Shown here: in pieces, positions 32,167-45,671 of the stretch | Layout: each line of letters opens with the position of its first letter | How positions within the stretch are numbered: position 1 is the stretch's first letter | From: Stichopus chloronotus | Lineage: Eukaryota; Echinodermata; Holothuroidea; Aspidochirotida; Stichopodidae | Direction of reading: 5' to 3' | DNA length: 64,000 nt | Assembly: GCA_021234535.1 (NCBI GenBank) | Contig: CM037843.1 | Coordinates: 11,369,979-11,433,978 of the forward strand | Translations under genes and position numbers: made by a program | Notes under the pieces: generated by a model | The model's input: only the letters and a program-made list of their open reading frames with translations | What the model was told of the DNA's origin: nothing | Databases searched by the model: none

Positions 32167-35100
32167 TTGGTTTCGATGAAATTGTAACCTTTGCAATCAC
32201 ATGGCAGTGTATGCATGTGAGGGTGTTTGTGTTGCCTACCTTGTAAACACATTATCTCAAGAAAGGAAGCTCGGACTGATCCCATATTCAGAACATAGGT
32301 GTACCACATTGAGTAGAAGATCCCTGTCAATTTTGGTGGAGGAAAAAGGTCATTTGGGGTCAGTATGGGTCAAATTCTGAAAACCTTGTAAACACGATAT
32401 CTCAAGAAGTGAAGCTTGGACAAACACATATTTGTTATGTAGGTGTACCATGTTGAGTACAAGATCCCTATTGGTTTTGGTTGGACGAAAAAGGTCATTT
32501 GGGGTCAGCATGGGTCAAATTCTGAAAACTTTGGAAACACGATATCTGAAGAAATGAAGCTTGGACAAACCCATATTTGTTATGTAGGTGTACCATGTTG
32601 AGTACAAGATCCCTATTGATTTTGGTTGGAGGCCAAAGGTCATTTGAGGTCAATGGTGGTCAAATTCTGAAAACTTTGTAAAAACAGTATCTCAAGAAGG
32701 GAAGCTTGGACAAATCCATATTTGGTATGTATGTGTACCATGTTAAGCACAAGATCCCTAATGATTTTGGTGGAGGTCAAAGGTCATTTGAGGTCCACAG
32801 GGGTCAAATTGTGAAAACCTTGTAAAGGGAAGCTTTGTGTTGTTTGCAGTATTCTTTTTTCAAAACTTTAAAGCAGGCCCCCAGAGTAATCAAGTAAAGT
32901 CCATGTTGGATTGGGCTGCCTTTATTGATTTACTAAATGAAAGGAAACAAAAAAGAATGAAGATTGAAGTGACTTGCAAGGTAAATTTAACTTGATTGGT
33001 GTAAAACCTAATTCCTGTGCTCAGTTTCAGAAACAGAATAGCATAATGTACCACCCAAGGATAATTTGAATTTGCACACATGTGACACCCAGCATGGAAG
33101 TTGCTAGAGTCAGTAAACAAACAATTCAGACACAAGAGTAAACAGAACTATAAAGCACTAGTAAGAATTGCAACAACTATCACATAGTGATGCAATCAGA
33201 ACATGGGCAATGCTATAAGCCCATAATGCATTAAAATCCAAACAACAATTACATATGGTCCTTTATGAAAAGCATTACACATTGAAGGGCACAGAGTAAG
33301 CATTAGGTTGTGAACAATGCAATTACATTAATGAACCCCAAGATTTGTCAGGTCATGATGACAGATCTGAGACAAATTGCTACAAAAGGATATTGTCCTC
33401 ACCAAACTCTTGAAGCCTCTCTTAAGTCAACCACAACAGCAGTAACTGAGCTGAAAATTGTGAGCTGAGTTACAAGTGTGTTTAGGTCATGCCATATTTG
33501 TTTCTTTTCGAGCCCTTCTAAAAATAATTAGTGCCCCAATCGGCTGAATTACTACCTTAACTCTCAGACAGATCTCATATTTAGGATGTAGGTCTATCAT
33601 ATTGATTACAAAATCCGTGCTGTGTTTAGTGGAGATTAAAGGTCATTTGACATCAGCAAGGGTCAAACTGTGAAAAGCTGATAAATACGATCAATCTTAA
33701 GAAAGGAAACTTGCACAGCTGTCACACACACTTATATTCCAACAGCAGTGGCCTAGTAAGAACTTTGGGTCCCATGGACAAAGAACAGTGTTTGGCCCCA
33801 GAGAAAAGTGTTTACCAATCCCAGTTGAATGAGCTCTCTCCGGTCATTAGCACACACATTTACAAATTACATATTGTACTGCATGTGATATGTGATAATG
33901 TTTCCTTGTTTCTGTTGTTTCATTGATATATTTCAACACTAGTCTTATAAGCTGTGTGTTGAAACTGTAAAGTAAGCCCTGCATAATATAATCAATGCAT
34001 CATTAATAGTGTAAGGATACCAGTTTTGAGAAACTGTGAAAGCATGCTGCCCTCATTTTGAAAGTTAGGAAAGTTCCTTTGCTCGCCATGAAACCTGATA
34101 CTGGAAGCGTCCTCCGTTTGAGATGTGGGAACCTGTGATGCACGCATCAGTCTTGGAGAAGCACTTGGCCAGTGCAGATGTCGCCTCCTTGACTCAGGCG
34201 TTTTTTATCTTAATTTGTCATCATCCCGTAAATAAATTACTCGGTCTGACCTCCTTTTGGAACTGTTATCAGAAGTCGTGTGGATGTTCCAACACTGACA
34301 GAAGCCATTTATTAATCTGTCAGGCAACCTGTGGGATTTTTGCAAGTCTATTACTGTACATTGATATAAATGTGTGCATGTGACTGTGTAAGGCGTGTGA
34401 CCGCCACCGTCAAGGCTGAAATCTTCAATCAAGGTGTATGACAATCTAACTACTAAGTAGTAGATTTCAGTCACAAAAACCATCGTTGGATCTCAAAAGT
34501 TGCTTTGTTGTCTGTGTATACTTTGTATTGTACTGCAGTTACTATCATCTGTTCAGGAAAGCAGGATCGAACGTCGAAAGTATCAAATTCCTCAATCAGT
34601 CAAAACTGCCAAAAACATTTACATGTCATGTGGAAAAAGACCCCAAACTAGCAGTCCGCATTATTTTCGCAAACTTTAATTCGAAGGTTTCCTCGTATGA
34701 GATATTTTCATCCAGATTGACTTGGGACTTTCTCTCTAGCCAACATGTGTTGTAGCCAACACATGTATTTCTAACTGTGCCTTACACTTAGTACAGTAGA
34801 GGAACAGACCAGGCAAAGATTTTCAAGTAAATTTTGATCCAAACTGTTCGAAAATGTGCTTTATGTTGTCTGATATATTGCTAAGCTCGTATTGGGTCAT
34901 CAGGAACAGGATGGCATATTTTACACTAGAACTTGGTACATTCAACTCAAAAGTAGTGTGGAGAATATTTCACCATATATAAAAGTGTTACGACAAACCA
35001 ACAACTCAACAACTCAATGCATACGAGACCAAGCTCAATCATATTGGCTCATAGCCACAGGGGATGGGTAAAAGAATTCCACGGCATTCCTAAATGTTCT

Positions 35101-36195
35101 ATTTTAAATGTCTTAATATCTTCCTTCCTCACCCCCCCCCCCCTTCATGTGTTTTGCACTGACCACTTAATTTGTTCAAGTTAATGGTTGCATGTTGTCA
35201 CTTGGATCTGGATTCCTCACTATTTTGTTAAAAAGAAAACTAATGCATGCTTTTTCAGGGTTGTTGCAGAGTGTATCAGATCTTGCACTAATTGATGACA
35301 CAGTTAAAGTGATACAGTGGATATTTTGCTGCCATTGATGGTGACATGTAAGAATAATCATTAAAGATGAAGTGGTAAAATTTACTTTAGCTGAGGTAGA
35401 GCCATTTAACTTCATCATTTTTATTGCTGTAGCTATTTTTCTCAGTCTAGAGAGCTGTGTGTGGTTCATAGCAATTAACATAGACATTGCGGGTACAGGG
35501 AACATTTCTGTGCAACAACCAGATGGAATGTGTAATTAATGCAGTATGCAGTGATTTCATGAAATTTCAAGTAATTGCTACTATGTTTATATACCAAGTA
35601 GTGCTGTAAGAAGTAAGGAACATTGCAGTGAATAGAATTAGGGATGAACAAACATTAATGTAACGTTTACTCAAAGGGAGAGTACAAACATAAAACTGAA
35701 CACATTCATAGACATTTTTTTCATAACTTATTCTCATTTAAAGATCTTGGAGAAATTGACACTGTTTACACAGACATTTGCGTGCACTGTACATTCCTAG
35801 ATTGTAGGTTTATCTCATTGAATACGAAAATTCCATTGTCTTTGGTGAAGGTCAAAGTTCATTTGTGGTCAACACTGTCGCAGTATGGAATTCTTGTGAA
35901 CATCTTATATCAAGAAGGGAAGCTATGACAGATGTCATATTCAATATGTAGTTGTATCTCATTGAGCACAAGAACCAATTGGTCTCTAATGGAGGTAAAA
36001 GGTCATTCAATGTCAACAAGGGTCAAATTGTGAACATGTAGATATGATCTCAAGAAATAAGGCTTGTGCAGGTCTCATATTTCATATAAAGCATACGTAG
36101 CTTAATGTGACACATACTAATGCTATTATATCAGATACAGAAAAAAAATTCTCTTAAGCAGATCATCGAAACCACAGTGCATTTCTGCATTCTAG
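32167..36195 (+). mobile_element. Type II Helentron-like element, uninterrupted reference copy
   Basis: It starts TGGTTTCGATGAAATTGTAA and ends ATCATCGAAACCACAGTGCA…GCATTCTAGT near 36,195. 145-bp units occupy 32,240-32,830 (perfect DR1 near 32,777) and 33,570-33,700. The segment 34,797-36,195 matches the interrupted copy at 22.75-27.73 kb and supplies the empty sites for its hAT and type II insertions. The middle (32,880-34,790) has no recognised gene. Confidence 0.6.
34797..36195 (+). repeat. Uninterrupted duplicate of 22.75-27.73 kb
   Basis: A continuous 1.4-kb segment whose two parts occur separated by 3.27 kb in the other copy. The junction here reads TTTTTATTGCTGTAGC. Confidence 0.9.
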
Positions 36196-38440
36196 TGTAC
36201 ATTCGTTCTTCAGTTTCAACATCAATTCAGAGAAACACTTGATTAACTTATTGCATAAACTTGTGCATACATAACTGATGTGACATGCAGTACTGCAGTC
36301 ATCCATACCAGGCCGTATACACCTAACTCATGAGCAGTGTTTCTCATTGCTGGCCTGTAGCAGCAAATGTGAAATTTTCAGTTTAGTCCGCTGCAATCAA
36401 CCATTACCGTAGACGAATGTGCCAGAATTTGTTCCAACTACAAATAAATTTGTGTAATCAACGTTTTCTTTTAAAAACATGTACACTTGTGTCATTAAAA
36501 TAGGTGATGTATTCACCCAGAGGACAGGAGGGCATTATTGACCTCAAGCATCGTGCGTTGTACCCTTACGTCTTATATTCAAATCCAAATAAAAATTTCA
36601 ACAATATTTGCATACTATATCCCAACAAACAAGAAGTGCATCATTAATACCTTGTTAGTCTTTAGCTAAATACATACCTCTTTCATTTCATTACATACTT
36701 ATTTCATGACATTCTCATGCAATTGGGGCCAAGGTGTTCCTGGGCCGAGTTGTTATCCCAGAGCGGGGCGAGTTGCCTGTGGGGCTGAGTTGTCCAGACA
36801 CCATTGGGATAATGACACGCTAGACAGGCGTAGTGTTTGGGTTTTGCTCTTCACGTTTCCATGGTCAGTCACATAGTCATTGCTCATGGGGTATACTCTG
36901 TTTGTTTGATTAATCTTTGCCATCTTGGAAAGTTCTTGAAATTTTGGGGTTAACTTGGGGACTTGACCCAATAAATTTCAGACTAGGTGACGTAGCTTAT
37001 GCTGGGGGTGTTTCTTGGTGATGTGCCTAATTCATGAATACTGCAAACAGGTGTTGACTGCAGCTAGACTGCTGGAATGCATGTTCTACACTATATAGTT
37101 GCAACATCTTTGATACAATGAAAACTTTCTGTTGAAACAGGTGTACAGCTTGTAATGTCTGAATAATTTGTTCTTCTTTTCCATGGTTGTGGAAAATACT
37201 AGTTCTAACCTTATATGTTGATCATGGTGAGTGATTATGTTGGATGAAGAAACTATATTTACCCTCACTTGGCTCTGAGATTTAATATTAAAGACAGTTT
37301 AGATGTAATGACAAATCACATATAAATATTGTCATTATTTGGAATGCAGTTTGAATGTCTCCATCAGGACTTTTTTTTTTTTCCCTTTGAGGACAAAAAC
37401 CATGCTCTCCTGAAATTATAAATTTATTAAATCGAACACTGTGATAGGTATCATTATCTGTTTCAATGAAATCACAAGCTTTGTGTCGTGTGTCTGTGTG
37501 TGTGACACCCTTCTTGTAAACAATATCTTAATGTAGCTTGGATTGATGTCATCCTTGGTATGTCTAAGTATGTGGACCGATGAAGATAAGAAAAACCAGG
37601 AATTTTGGATTTGCTTTAAACTGGATGTATTATTTGGAATTATGGAAACCAAACATTCCCACAAGTCTAAATTCATTCAATCTGAAACAAAACAACACAA
37701 AAAAACCCCACTTAACCCTTGATTGGATACATGACGATGACACCAAAGCAGCAGGGAAATCAAAATAGAGTTCTGCAGAAATGATTACATAAACAACTGA
37801 ATATTAGCTAAAATTAATGTCTGTACAACCCATCAATAACCCTCTCACAAACAGGCCTATCCTAAAGAAAATGAGCTTTAAGGGAATAATGTAAATCACT
37901 CTCAAAATAACCACGCACTGTTACATAAGCCTTGCCTAGAATCGCACGCGAAAGAAAACACAGCTTATCAATACTACTGTACAACACTAACTGTCGGCTC
38001 ATAGGCTCTAAATGTCAAGTGTGTATAAGTAATAACGTCAAACAATAAACTAAATAACTTGACTATCGCGCAACCCCTGTCATAGACAAACCTACTGTAC
38101 CACACATGAGCCGTGAACAACCGGTCGACTGCATAAGGCATGAACGCTAATTACCCTAAAAGAAAACTTTAAAAATTGTATGTGAAATGTGGAAAGATCA
38201 CCACTTACTTCCTTGGCAAACCAAAACTAACTCTGATCCAATGGACTGTATCCAAACTAAAGACTTTACGTATATTTAACTAAACAGTATACCAACAGCA
38301 TCTAAACTCCTTACAGTTTGCAGATAAATCAACGAATGTTCTGGAATGATGCAATAATAGTGAAGCTAATCTAGAAACTATGGAACTCCGAAAATGCGCT
38401 ACAACTACAGATAACTAAATTAATATTAAACGCAGTTAAC
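36196..38440. other. Intron stretch, mostly featureless
   Basis: Short GC-richer patch at 36,735-36,800 with repeated GAGTTGT steps, a T run at 37,371 and a TG-rich element start near 37,440-37,505. No exon-like frame. Confidence 0.45.
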
Positions 38441-38449
38441 TCCACACAA

Positions 38450-38660
38450 CAGTATGGGTGTGTCTATGTATGTTTGTGATGCCTAGCTTGTAAACTCGGT
38501 TCCTCAAGAGAAAACGCTTGGACATATTTGGAACATAGGTGTAACTTATTGAATTTGAAAAGGCTTGTTTTTGGTGGTCAAAGGTCATTTGGACATCCTC
38601 ACCTCATACAATATGTCAGATTCAATAACCACAAGCACAATGCCATTGGGCTGTCTGGTT
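38450..38660 (+). repeat. Small DR1-family remnant
   Basis: A TG-rich stretch and one unit with GGTGGTCAAAGGTCATTTGG near 38,572; the most 3' plus-oriented unit in HECTD1. Confidence 0.7.
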
Positions 38661-39321
38661 TCACATTACAGTTAGTATCAATTTATATGCACAAAGCTAG
38701 GGTAAAGGGAAAGGATGCAGTCCTCACAAAATAATTAAGGATAATGGAAAGTCCGATTTTTTGGACAATCCAATATTGATGTGAAGCGAGAGACTGCCAT
38801 GTGGTGGTGAATGCCATCACCAAGTTTCATGGTAATATGCTGTTGCCTTTCAAGATATTGCAAATTCTGGAAATTCATAAAAAGTCCCAGGATACTGCCA
38901 TTCTGAGTTTGTGATGTCATAGAAAGTTTTTGTTTCTGTTTGTAATTTATTGTTAAATAGTTTTCAGTTGGAATTCATAAAAATAATATGATCATTTCAC
39001 ATACCTCACAGGCACGTGTCTGAGGTTTCCAGCAGGGGTCTGGCTTGAGGGTGAAGCCCTCTTTCATTTACTGCACAGGCAAGACAATTTAAGTGGAATG
39101 TCACCATTAATGTGGGCATACAAGAAATTTTTGTCTTCACAAATGCCCCCCCCACCCTCCCCCTGATAGCCAGACAGCACTTCTTATGTATGCACTTTCC
39201 CAACTAATTTTTTCCGTGCAGCCAACACCATTTTCAGTTCAGACATGTTAGCTACAGCAGCATTGTTGTGGTAGTTTTCCTTCAGGTTAATGTATCTTTT
39301 GTGAAATTGTTTTGTTCTCAG

Positions 39322-39472
39322 CTGGCTTCAATGAAGTATTCCCCATGGACAAGCTTCAGAGCTTCAGCTCTGGTGAACTACAGACTCTGATGTGTGGTGA
39401 TCAAGCACCAAACTGGACCAGAGAAGACATATTGAATTACACTGAACCAAAGCTTGGTTACACCAAAGAGAG
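39322..39472 (+). CDS. HECTD1: HECTD1 exon E: HECT hinge region
   Basis: The exon is 151 bp, entered in phase 1 (G|CT gives Ala) and left in phase 2. It reads [20 protein letters not shown], then [17 protein letters not shown] and [14 protein letters not shown]-x-x-x-x-P-x-x-x-L-x-x-F-x-x-x-E-L is the conserved HECT pattern before the N/C-lobe linker. The acceptor is gttctcag|C and the donor AGAG|gtatgg. The following intron is only 296 bp, in contrast with the others. Confidence 0.95.
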
Positions 39473-39768
39473 GTATGGCAACATCTTAGCTGCTCTGAGC
39501 TTTCTGATACCACATTAATGCTTCTAGTCAATTGATTTTGAAACATGACATAAGTTGGTACACATAATACCTGTGATAGCCATATTGAAAATGTTTAATA
39601 GTCATTGTAAGTGAGTGTTAGAGTGACTCTATGACACTTTTGTATCTTAGTAGTTGGTGGAGAATTTCAGGAAAGAAACTTCCTCTTTATGAATTGTCTA
39701 TATTATTATGCTCATTAATTGAAAAGAAATTTCTGATGTATTTTTCTGTCTTTTTTCTTGTCACTCAG

Positions 39769-40051
39769 CCCTGGTTTCCAAAAGTTTGTGAATGTGCTAT
39801 GTTCCTTGAATGGAGATGAACGCAAATCATTTCTCCAGTTTACAACAGGATGTTCATCGCTGCCACCTGGAGGACTGGCCAACCTCCATCCTAGACTCAC
39901 TATTGTTCGCAAAATTGATGCCAACGATCACACCTACCCTTCAGTCAACACATGCGTTCATTATCTGAAACTACCTGAGTACTCCTCAGAGGATATTATG
40001 AAGCAGCGACTTCTTGGTGCTACACGTGAAAAGGGATTTCACCTTAATTGA
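39769..40051 (+). CDS. HECTD1: HECTD1 terminal exon: catalytic C-lobe and stop
   Basis: The last coding exon begins after cactcag at 39768 and ends with TGA at 40049-40051. It encodes [20 protein letters not shown], then [20 protein letters not shown] and [14 protein letters not shown]. The Cys of TCVHYLKLP (codon 39953-39955) is 32 residues from the C-terminus, as expected for the thioester-forming catalytic Cys of HECT ligases. The final residues GFHLN match the conserved HECTD1 C-terminus, and the aromatic residue near the end is known in the family to be needed for transfer. All key residues seem intact, so the enzyme should be functional. Confidence 0.97.
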
Positions 40052-42215
40052 TCGTTTTAAAACTTTGTAGTCCCCTTGCTGTTTTTATCACTGCACTGTG
40101 CACAGGATGCTAAAGCTGGTAGTTTTCTTTGCGTGCCCTTCTAGGGCAATGGACCAAGATATTTGTACCCGAGCTATTATTGTTTTCCAGTGGAAATTGT
40201 TAGATGTGCCTTGCGGTTGTCCTACACCAGTTTCAAACCTATCCCTTTTTTGCTGTTTTTACTTTGATTTCTTTAAAATGGTGCAGTTGATACTTACCTT
40301 TGCTGTATGTCAGGAAAGAGATAGAGAAATCAGTTTGCTCATGACTTTGTTTCTGTATATCAAATTCATATGAAGTGAGTGAGAAAATGGTGTCTCCTTT
40401 CTTTTAGCCAGTGGTGCAAACTCTCTAGTGAATTCCTGATTTGGCAGTTGATTTGTATCCCAGAATTTTCAAATTGTGCAAATTTGCTAAACTATTTAAG
40501 TCAGTGTGCAGTTGTGCATTCGTATCCTTGCACTCTTTCTGCTATGTAATGATAGAATAATGTTGACTTAGCTGAAAAAATCTTTTGAGCTTTTTTCTTT
40601 TATTCCTGTTCTCAGTTTCGAAATCCTGTAACACATTTATAATCGTATCAGCCATTGCACTTACTTTAGAAGACAATTTTGAAATTTTAGAAAACAAGAA
40701 AAAAATTGTAGCAAAGAGAAAATGTCTTCAGAGGTCTCCAAGCGGATAGGCATGCAAAACCGGTGTCAGTGTTGTTGTGCCTTACTTTACCATTAGTAAC
40801 ATATAATTTTCTACTTGTTTCAGTATCTTATCTTCAGTATCTGTTTGTCATTCTTTTGCATCCTCAATCTAACATTGGACTGAACAATGGAAAAGTGCTC
40901 ATTTTTCCAAGTGTTAATTTGTCTGGATGTATAGTCAATAGCCAGTGGTGAAGTGGCTTATTTTAATGATTAAAACAATGGAAGAGTATACTCATCATGT
41001 TTAAAAAAATCAAACAGCCAAATCCCAGTTTCACCAAAAAATCCTATCTTAAGCTAAAATTTCAGAAGTAAAGAATGTCAACACATTTTGTTACTTCAAG
41101 TTTAATTTTAAAACCTTGGTGATCAATCTCAAGAAATTTTCATCACAAACAAAAAAGTAATATTCCTTTTTCAGTACTGTATATTTCCTTTATGAAGTAT
41201 TTTGATAGGACTTAAAGTAGTATCTGGTCAAAACAATGTGAGTCTGTAGCCTCTCTTTAGCTTCCCCTCCCTCCCCCCCCCCCTTCACTCCGTTCCTGAG
41301 GTTTCTAAATGTAACATGATTTGGTCTTGTATGCACATATAGAAGTATATATATATCGTCCTGCAGTTGCAGTTTGTCTACATGGAAGTTACACTAACTG
41401 TTCTCCTTTAGCAGAACCTAACCAATGTATGTAGTTAGTACAGCATGTAGTTATGGACGAGAGAGGTCAGTTTCCAAAACACCTAATATGTGGTCCTGCA
41501 ATTATGCATGTGGTCATTCAGGAGAGGGTATTGCATTGTATTTACACCATGTACCAGCCCTGTAGTTTGGTAAAAATGTTTGGTACAATCAAAGATGGAT
41601 TAAAACAGGTGCTGTTTAATGGAAAAAACAGCCTTTAAATGAAAATTTATAGAAATTTCACTTACCAAGAGTGTTAATTATGGTAGAAAGAAGAGTGATT
41701 TCACCTTTTCAACTAAAAACAGGAACATGTTCTGTAGTAAATGTACAATGGACTTTTTTTGTTTTGGAAATTTGCCAATTTTCAAACTGCAGTGCATTTT
41801 CAGATTACAGTGCATTAGTTGTTACTACCAACTTTAAGAAAGCCAGTCTGTAAGGAAACTTTTGAAAATGATGGAACAACAGCACATCCTACTTTAATCC
41901 TGCAATGGTTCCATAAAAAAGTATTGTATTAAAAGAAAATGTGAGGGTTTCTCTGGTATAACTTTTAATTTTGTGGAACAAATTCTACTTTTTGCACTCT
42001 TTTTTTAGCAGAACCAAGTACTGTTCTGTAAGAGATCATCCTTTCTGGATAAATAGGTGATTGTTTCAGGATGGCTTGTAATATCCCTTTAAACCAACGA
42101 AAGATAATACTGATTTGCATTGGTATTTGCTTTTGTTCGTAAACCCAGGTTGTTTGCTCTGCAAAACTAGGTATTGATTGGTTTAAGATATAATAAAAGA
42201 AACAACACTGTTAAT
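40052..42215 (+). other. HECTD1: Probable HECTD1 3' UTR
   Basis: About 2.1 kb of AT-rich DNA after the HECTD1 stop has no recognisable exon and, unlike the introns, none of the 145-bp repeat arrays. It has several T-rich runs and a C-rich run near 41,268-41,284. The absence of repeats in otherwise repeat-soaked DNA supports transcribed, selected sequence. The end is set by a poly(A) signal near 42,192. Length and end are inferred. Confidence 0.5.
42192..42197 (+). terminator. Candidate poly(A) signal for HECTD1
   Basis: AATAAA is followed within 20-50 bases by a T-rich and GT-rich stretch (cttgttttattttgtttttt), the usual layout of an animal cleavage and polyadenylation site. Two further AATAAA copies lie downstream in the 387-bp tandem duplication (near 42,486 and 42,874) and could act as alternatives. 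Confidence 0.5.
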
Positions 42216-42401
42216 GAAGGTCACTCTTGTTTTATTTTGTTTTTTGTCTCAGTTACATTCAAGTGGGTGTTGCACAAGTTAAGTGTTTAAGCTGGTATGT
42301 TGAATGGGTACAAGGAAATCTCATTCCCAATTTTTGCATTATGGACTTATCATCTCTCTCCCTTTGCCACCTTGTGTGGATGATTTAAAAATTTTGTGTG
42401 C

Positions 42402-43170
42402 GATTCTAAATTTGTTGTAAAGTTATTCTTCCATACAGCCAGTCCACTGAGATTACTTTACTTATATATCATGCCATTGTGACTCAAATAAAACTGATAC
42501 AGAATAGTACACAGAATGTAGAAAGAGAAAAATTGAGACACAACATTTTGAGACCTGCTATACATTTCAGAGGGAATACCACATTTACTATCAAGCCAAG
42601 CCTTACTAGGACATATAGTATTGCACAAGTTACACATCAATATACAATTACAGTGGTTATACACACAAAACGTAAAAAAAGTGACTATGGTGATTTGGAA
42701 TTGAATCTTAGCATAAGTTGAGAGAATGAAAATAATACAAACATAATCCTACTGATGCTCAATACAAAGACAATTCACACATGCTGCAGATTCTAAATTT
42801 GTTGTAAAGTTATTCTTCCATACAGCCAGTCCACTGAGATACTTTACTTATATATCATGCCATTGTGACTCAAATAAAACTGATACAGAATAGTACACAG
42901 AATGTAGAAAGGGAAAAATTGAGACACAACATTTTTACACCCCTTAATATTTCAGAGGGAATACCACATTTAATATCAGGCCAAGCCTTACTAGGAATTT
43001 TCTTATTGCACAAGTTACCCATGAAGAAACAACTACAGTGGTTACACACATACACACACACATATAAAAAAGTTACTATGGTGATTTGGAATTGAATCTT
43101 AGCATAAGTTGAGAGGATGAAAACAGTACAAATATAATCCTACTGATGCTCAAAATGAAGCAAATGATAT
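42402..43170 (+). repeat. Tandem duplication, 387-bp offset, between the two genes
   Basis: GATTCTAAATTTGTTGTAAA at 42,402 recurs at 42,789, followed by about 320 bp of close match, including CTCAAATAAAACTGATACAG. Each copy carries AATAAA on the plus strand. Confidence 0.9.
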
Positions 43171-43549
43171 TCATAGGTAATGTGCACTGTGAACATGTCA
43201 CTCAGGACAGAATGTGGCAACTGAAAGAAGTGAGGCTTTTGTGCTTAACTTTGTGTTCCGGGAGTGCACGTAAACTTGGGTGGGGGCACCAGGGGAGAAC
43301 ATGCCCAGTGTTACGTAGAGTTGAAATAAGGTTACCAAAATGATCCTGGATCCAACCAAAAGTCCCATTTGTTTCAGACTGGCCAAGATTCCATGTAAAT
43401 TGGCTCTAAACAATGAGGCATTTTCTTCAAACCCATTCAATAATCATATATCATCCCTATATCTCATCCCAATACCTCATCACTACAGGGGGGAAATATT
43501 GTACTTTGTTGAGCAGTTAAGTCCCAAAAATGGTAGCTTACCTTACACC

Positions 43550-43780
43550 TCTTCTGGTATTCAACCAAAACTTGGTGGGTCAGTAGTCCTTATGTGGGGG
43601 TACTTCATGGTACACAAATGACATGGATAGGGATTATCCACTGGCGTAAGAGGGGTGTCCAAATGAGTGGGTGGGTGTGTGTGTGCAAAAGAAAATGTCG
43701 CAATGTCCTCGTAGATGGTAAGTCCAATGACCCACAAACTTGGTGGGTAGATGAGCAGGTATGAGGCTTTAGTGCCCCAG
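43550..43780. repeat. Dispersed repeat, copy 1
   Basis: Shares CTTGGTGGGTCAGTAGTCCTTA and CTCGTAGATGGTAAGT features with 45,915-46,110 (…GGTGGGGTCAGTGAACCTTA, CTCCTAGATGGTAAGT). Holds a short GT tract. Confidence 0.6.
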
Positions 43781-44369
43781 ACTGATGATGCCAAAGGTCA
43801 TAAGTCACAAGTCATAAAAACGAAAAACATTTTTTGCATTATCTCTGTGTGAATATGACCACAAGGTCAAAGGTAATCTGACTAGATGACCCTCAACAAG
43901 TTTGAGGCACCTACCAACCAAGGTTGGTAGGTGCCCAGGTATGTTGTATGGTGTCCGCCAGAACTGTGACATCAAAGTTCATGAAAATGAAAAACACATT
44001 TTTAGCATTATCTCCCTGTGAATCTCTATGTGTGAGTTATGAAACTACCATATATGGAAAGCAGATGATACAAGAAATCTGTTAAAGATATTGAAGGCGT
44101 CACAAGGTCATGTGGTCAAAGTGGCAAAAATGCCCTGAAAGTGCATGTCACAATCTAGACAGTTGATCGGATGAGCTTAAACATGGTGGGTATAAGACAT
44201 GGTGTCTGCTTGACCTATGGTCAAAGTCAAAGGTCACAGTTACTTATAGCGCATCATACAATGTGTTAGGTGCTGGTAGTGCATGGTGTGAATATGACTT
44301 GCATCTTTACCTTTCCAGGAACGTCTTCTGCTGAGTATATACAATCCACACATCAAGTATGACATTAGT

Positions 44370-44895
44370 CAAGGAGATATTGTGTTTACACATTTTTACA
44401 GTTTGACCTCTGGTGACCTCAATTAACCTTTGACGTCAACAACAAACGTTAGGGGTCTTCCGCTAATCATAACCAACCCACACACCAAGTATGATATCAG
44501 TCACAGTTACCCTTCTGGAGATACTGTGTTTACAAGGTTTTTACAGTTTGACCTCTGGTGACCTCTAATGACCTTTGACCTCAACCAAGAACAATAGGGA
44601 TCATCTACTCAATATGACCAACCCACACATTATGTATGACATCAGTCACAGTTCCCGTTCTTGAGATATCGTGTTACAAGGTTTTACATTCTGACCTCTG
44701 GTGACCTCAAATGACCTTTGACCTCCACCAAAAACAATAGCGATCATCTGCTCACTACGACCAACCAACACACCATGTATGAGATCAGTCATGGTTACCC
44801 TTCCTGAGATATTGTGTTCACAAAAAGTGTCTGATACACAGACACACACACCCGTGCCAACCTGACTGCATCTAGGTTCCTTTGCTGACACAAGG
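44370..44895 (-). mobile_element. Type I-like DR1 element, minus strand
   Basis: On the minus strand it starts CCTTGTGTCAGCAAAGGAACC near 44,893, then a short TG tract and units with perfect DR1 (TGACCTTTGACCT on the plus strand at about 44,573 and 44,711). First array on the right side with flipped orientation. Confidence 0.7.
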
Positions 44896-45671
44896 TATCT
44901 AAAATTGGGGTTTTCCTAATATGGCTCTAAAAGAGACTCTTGCATTGTGTCTGAACCAAGGCATAGGAGAAGCTAACACAACCTACACATACGTATTCTA
45001 AAAGCAAAACTGGCTGGTACTAGTTTGAAATTCTTCCACTGGAGACAACTGTAATAGCATACAAAAGTTTATGCTGAGGAACATTCCATTCAGTTATACC
45101 AGTATCAATATACACAAATATGCAGACATATTCTGGCAGAACTAAAATGTAGAACTAGATACAGATTTTTTAAACAATAAGTAACAAACTACTCTCAATG
45201 ATTTTATTTGTAATCACTAGTCCTCCACAAACATGTAGACTGTGTAGTCCAGTCAAAAGAGTTCTACAGAGAAGTTACCAAAAACTTGCTAACACAAAAA
45301 TAAAGACACTAGAAAGGTTACCATAAAAAACTAACCCTGATTAGAATAATGGAACCACCACCCATTTGAGAAACAACCCGCCATGATATTTTTAATTTAC
45401 TTTTGGCTTTGTTGTACTTGTTCTATGCATTTTCAGTAATATGAATCCACAAAGCAATGAATCAATTTATGATTCACCTGAATTTACTTCCCAGAATGGT
45501 CTTCTTATGTTGAGTACAGTCAAATCTTCTCTGTGAATAGTTTGACTCTTGTCCACCAAGGTTTGCGAGTTTACGATGACAATTTTACTACTATTTGTTT
45601 CTTAAAAGACCTATGGCAAAATCACAATTTTAAATTTCATGCCAACCTAAAGTACCACAATTAAATACGAG

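Larger units (their letters stand above)
2247..42215 (+). other. HECTD1: HECTD1 gene, 3' part (HECT E3 ubiquitin ligase)
   Basis: This is the 3' portion of a spliced gene, truncated on the left by the window edge. Six exons join in consistent phases (1, 0, 0, 2, 1, 2 going in) to about 519 codons ending in a natural stop. The family transfers ubiquitin from an E2 to an active-site Cys and then to substrate lysines, and acts in cytoplasm and nucleus. Only the C-terminal linker and the HECT domain are visible; the ankyrin, SUN-like and MIB/HERC2 parts of full-length HECTD1 would lie upstream. Introns are about 0.84, 16.4, 10.1, 8.6 and 0.30 kb and are filled with repeats. The right boundary is my estimate from a poly(A) signal near 42,192. 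The match to HECTD1 rests on recognised conserved stretches, not on a search. Confidence 0.93.

Noticed and set aside
34123..34755. Open frames of 86-92 codons on both strands
   Set aside because: They overlap on opposite strands, show no domain signature and lie in the interior of a repeat element.
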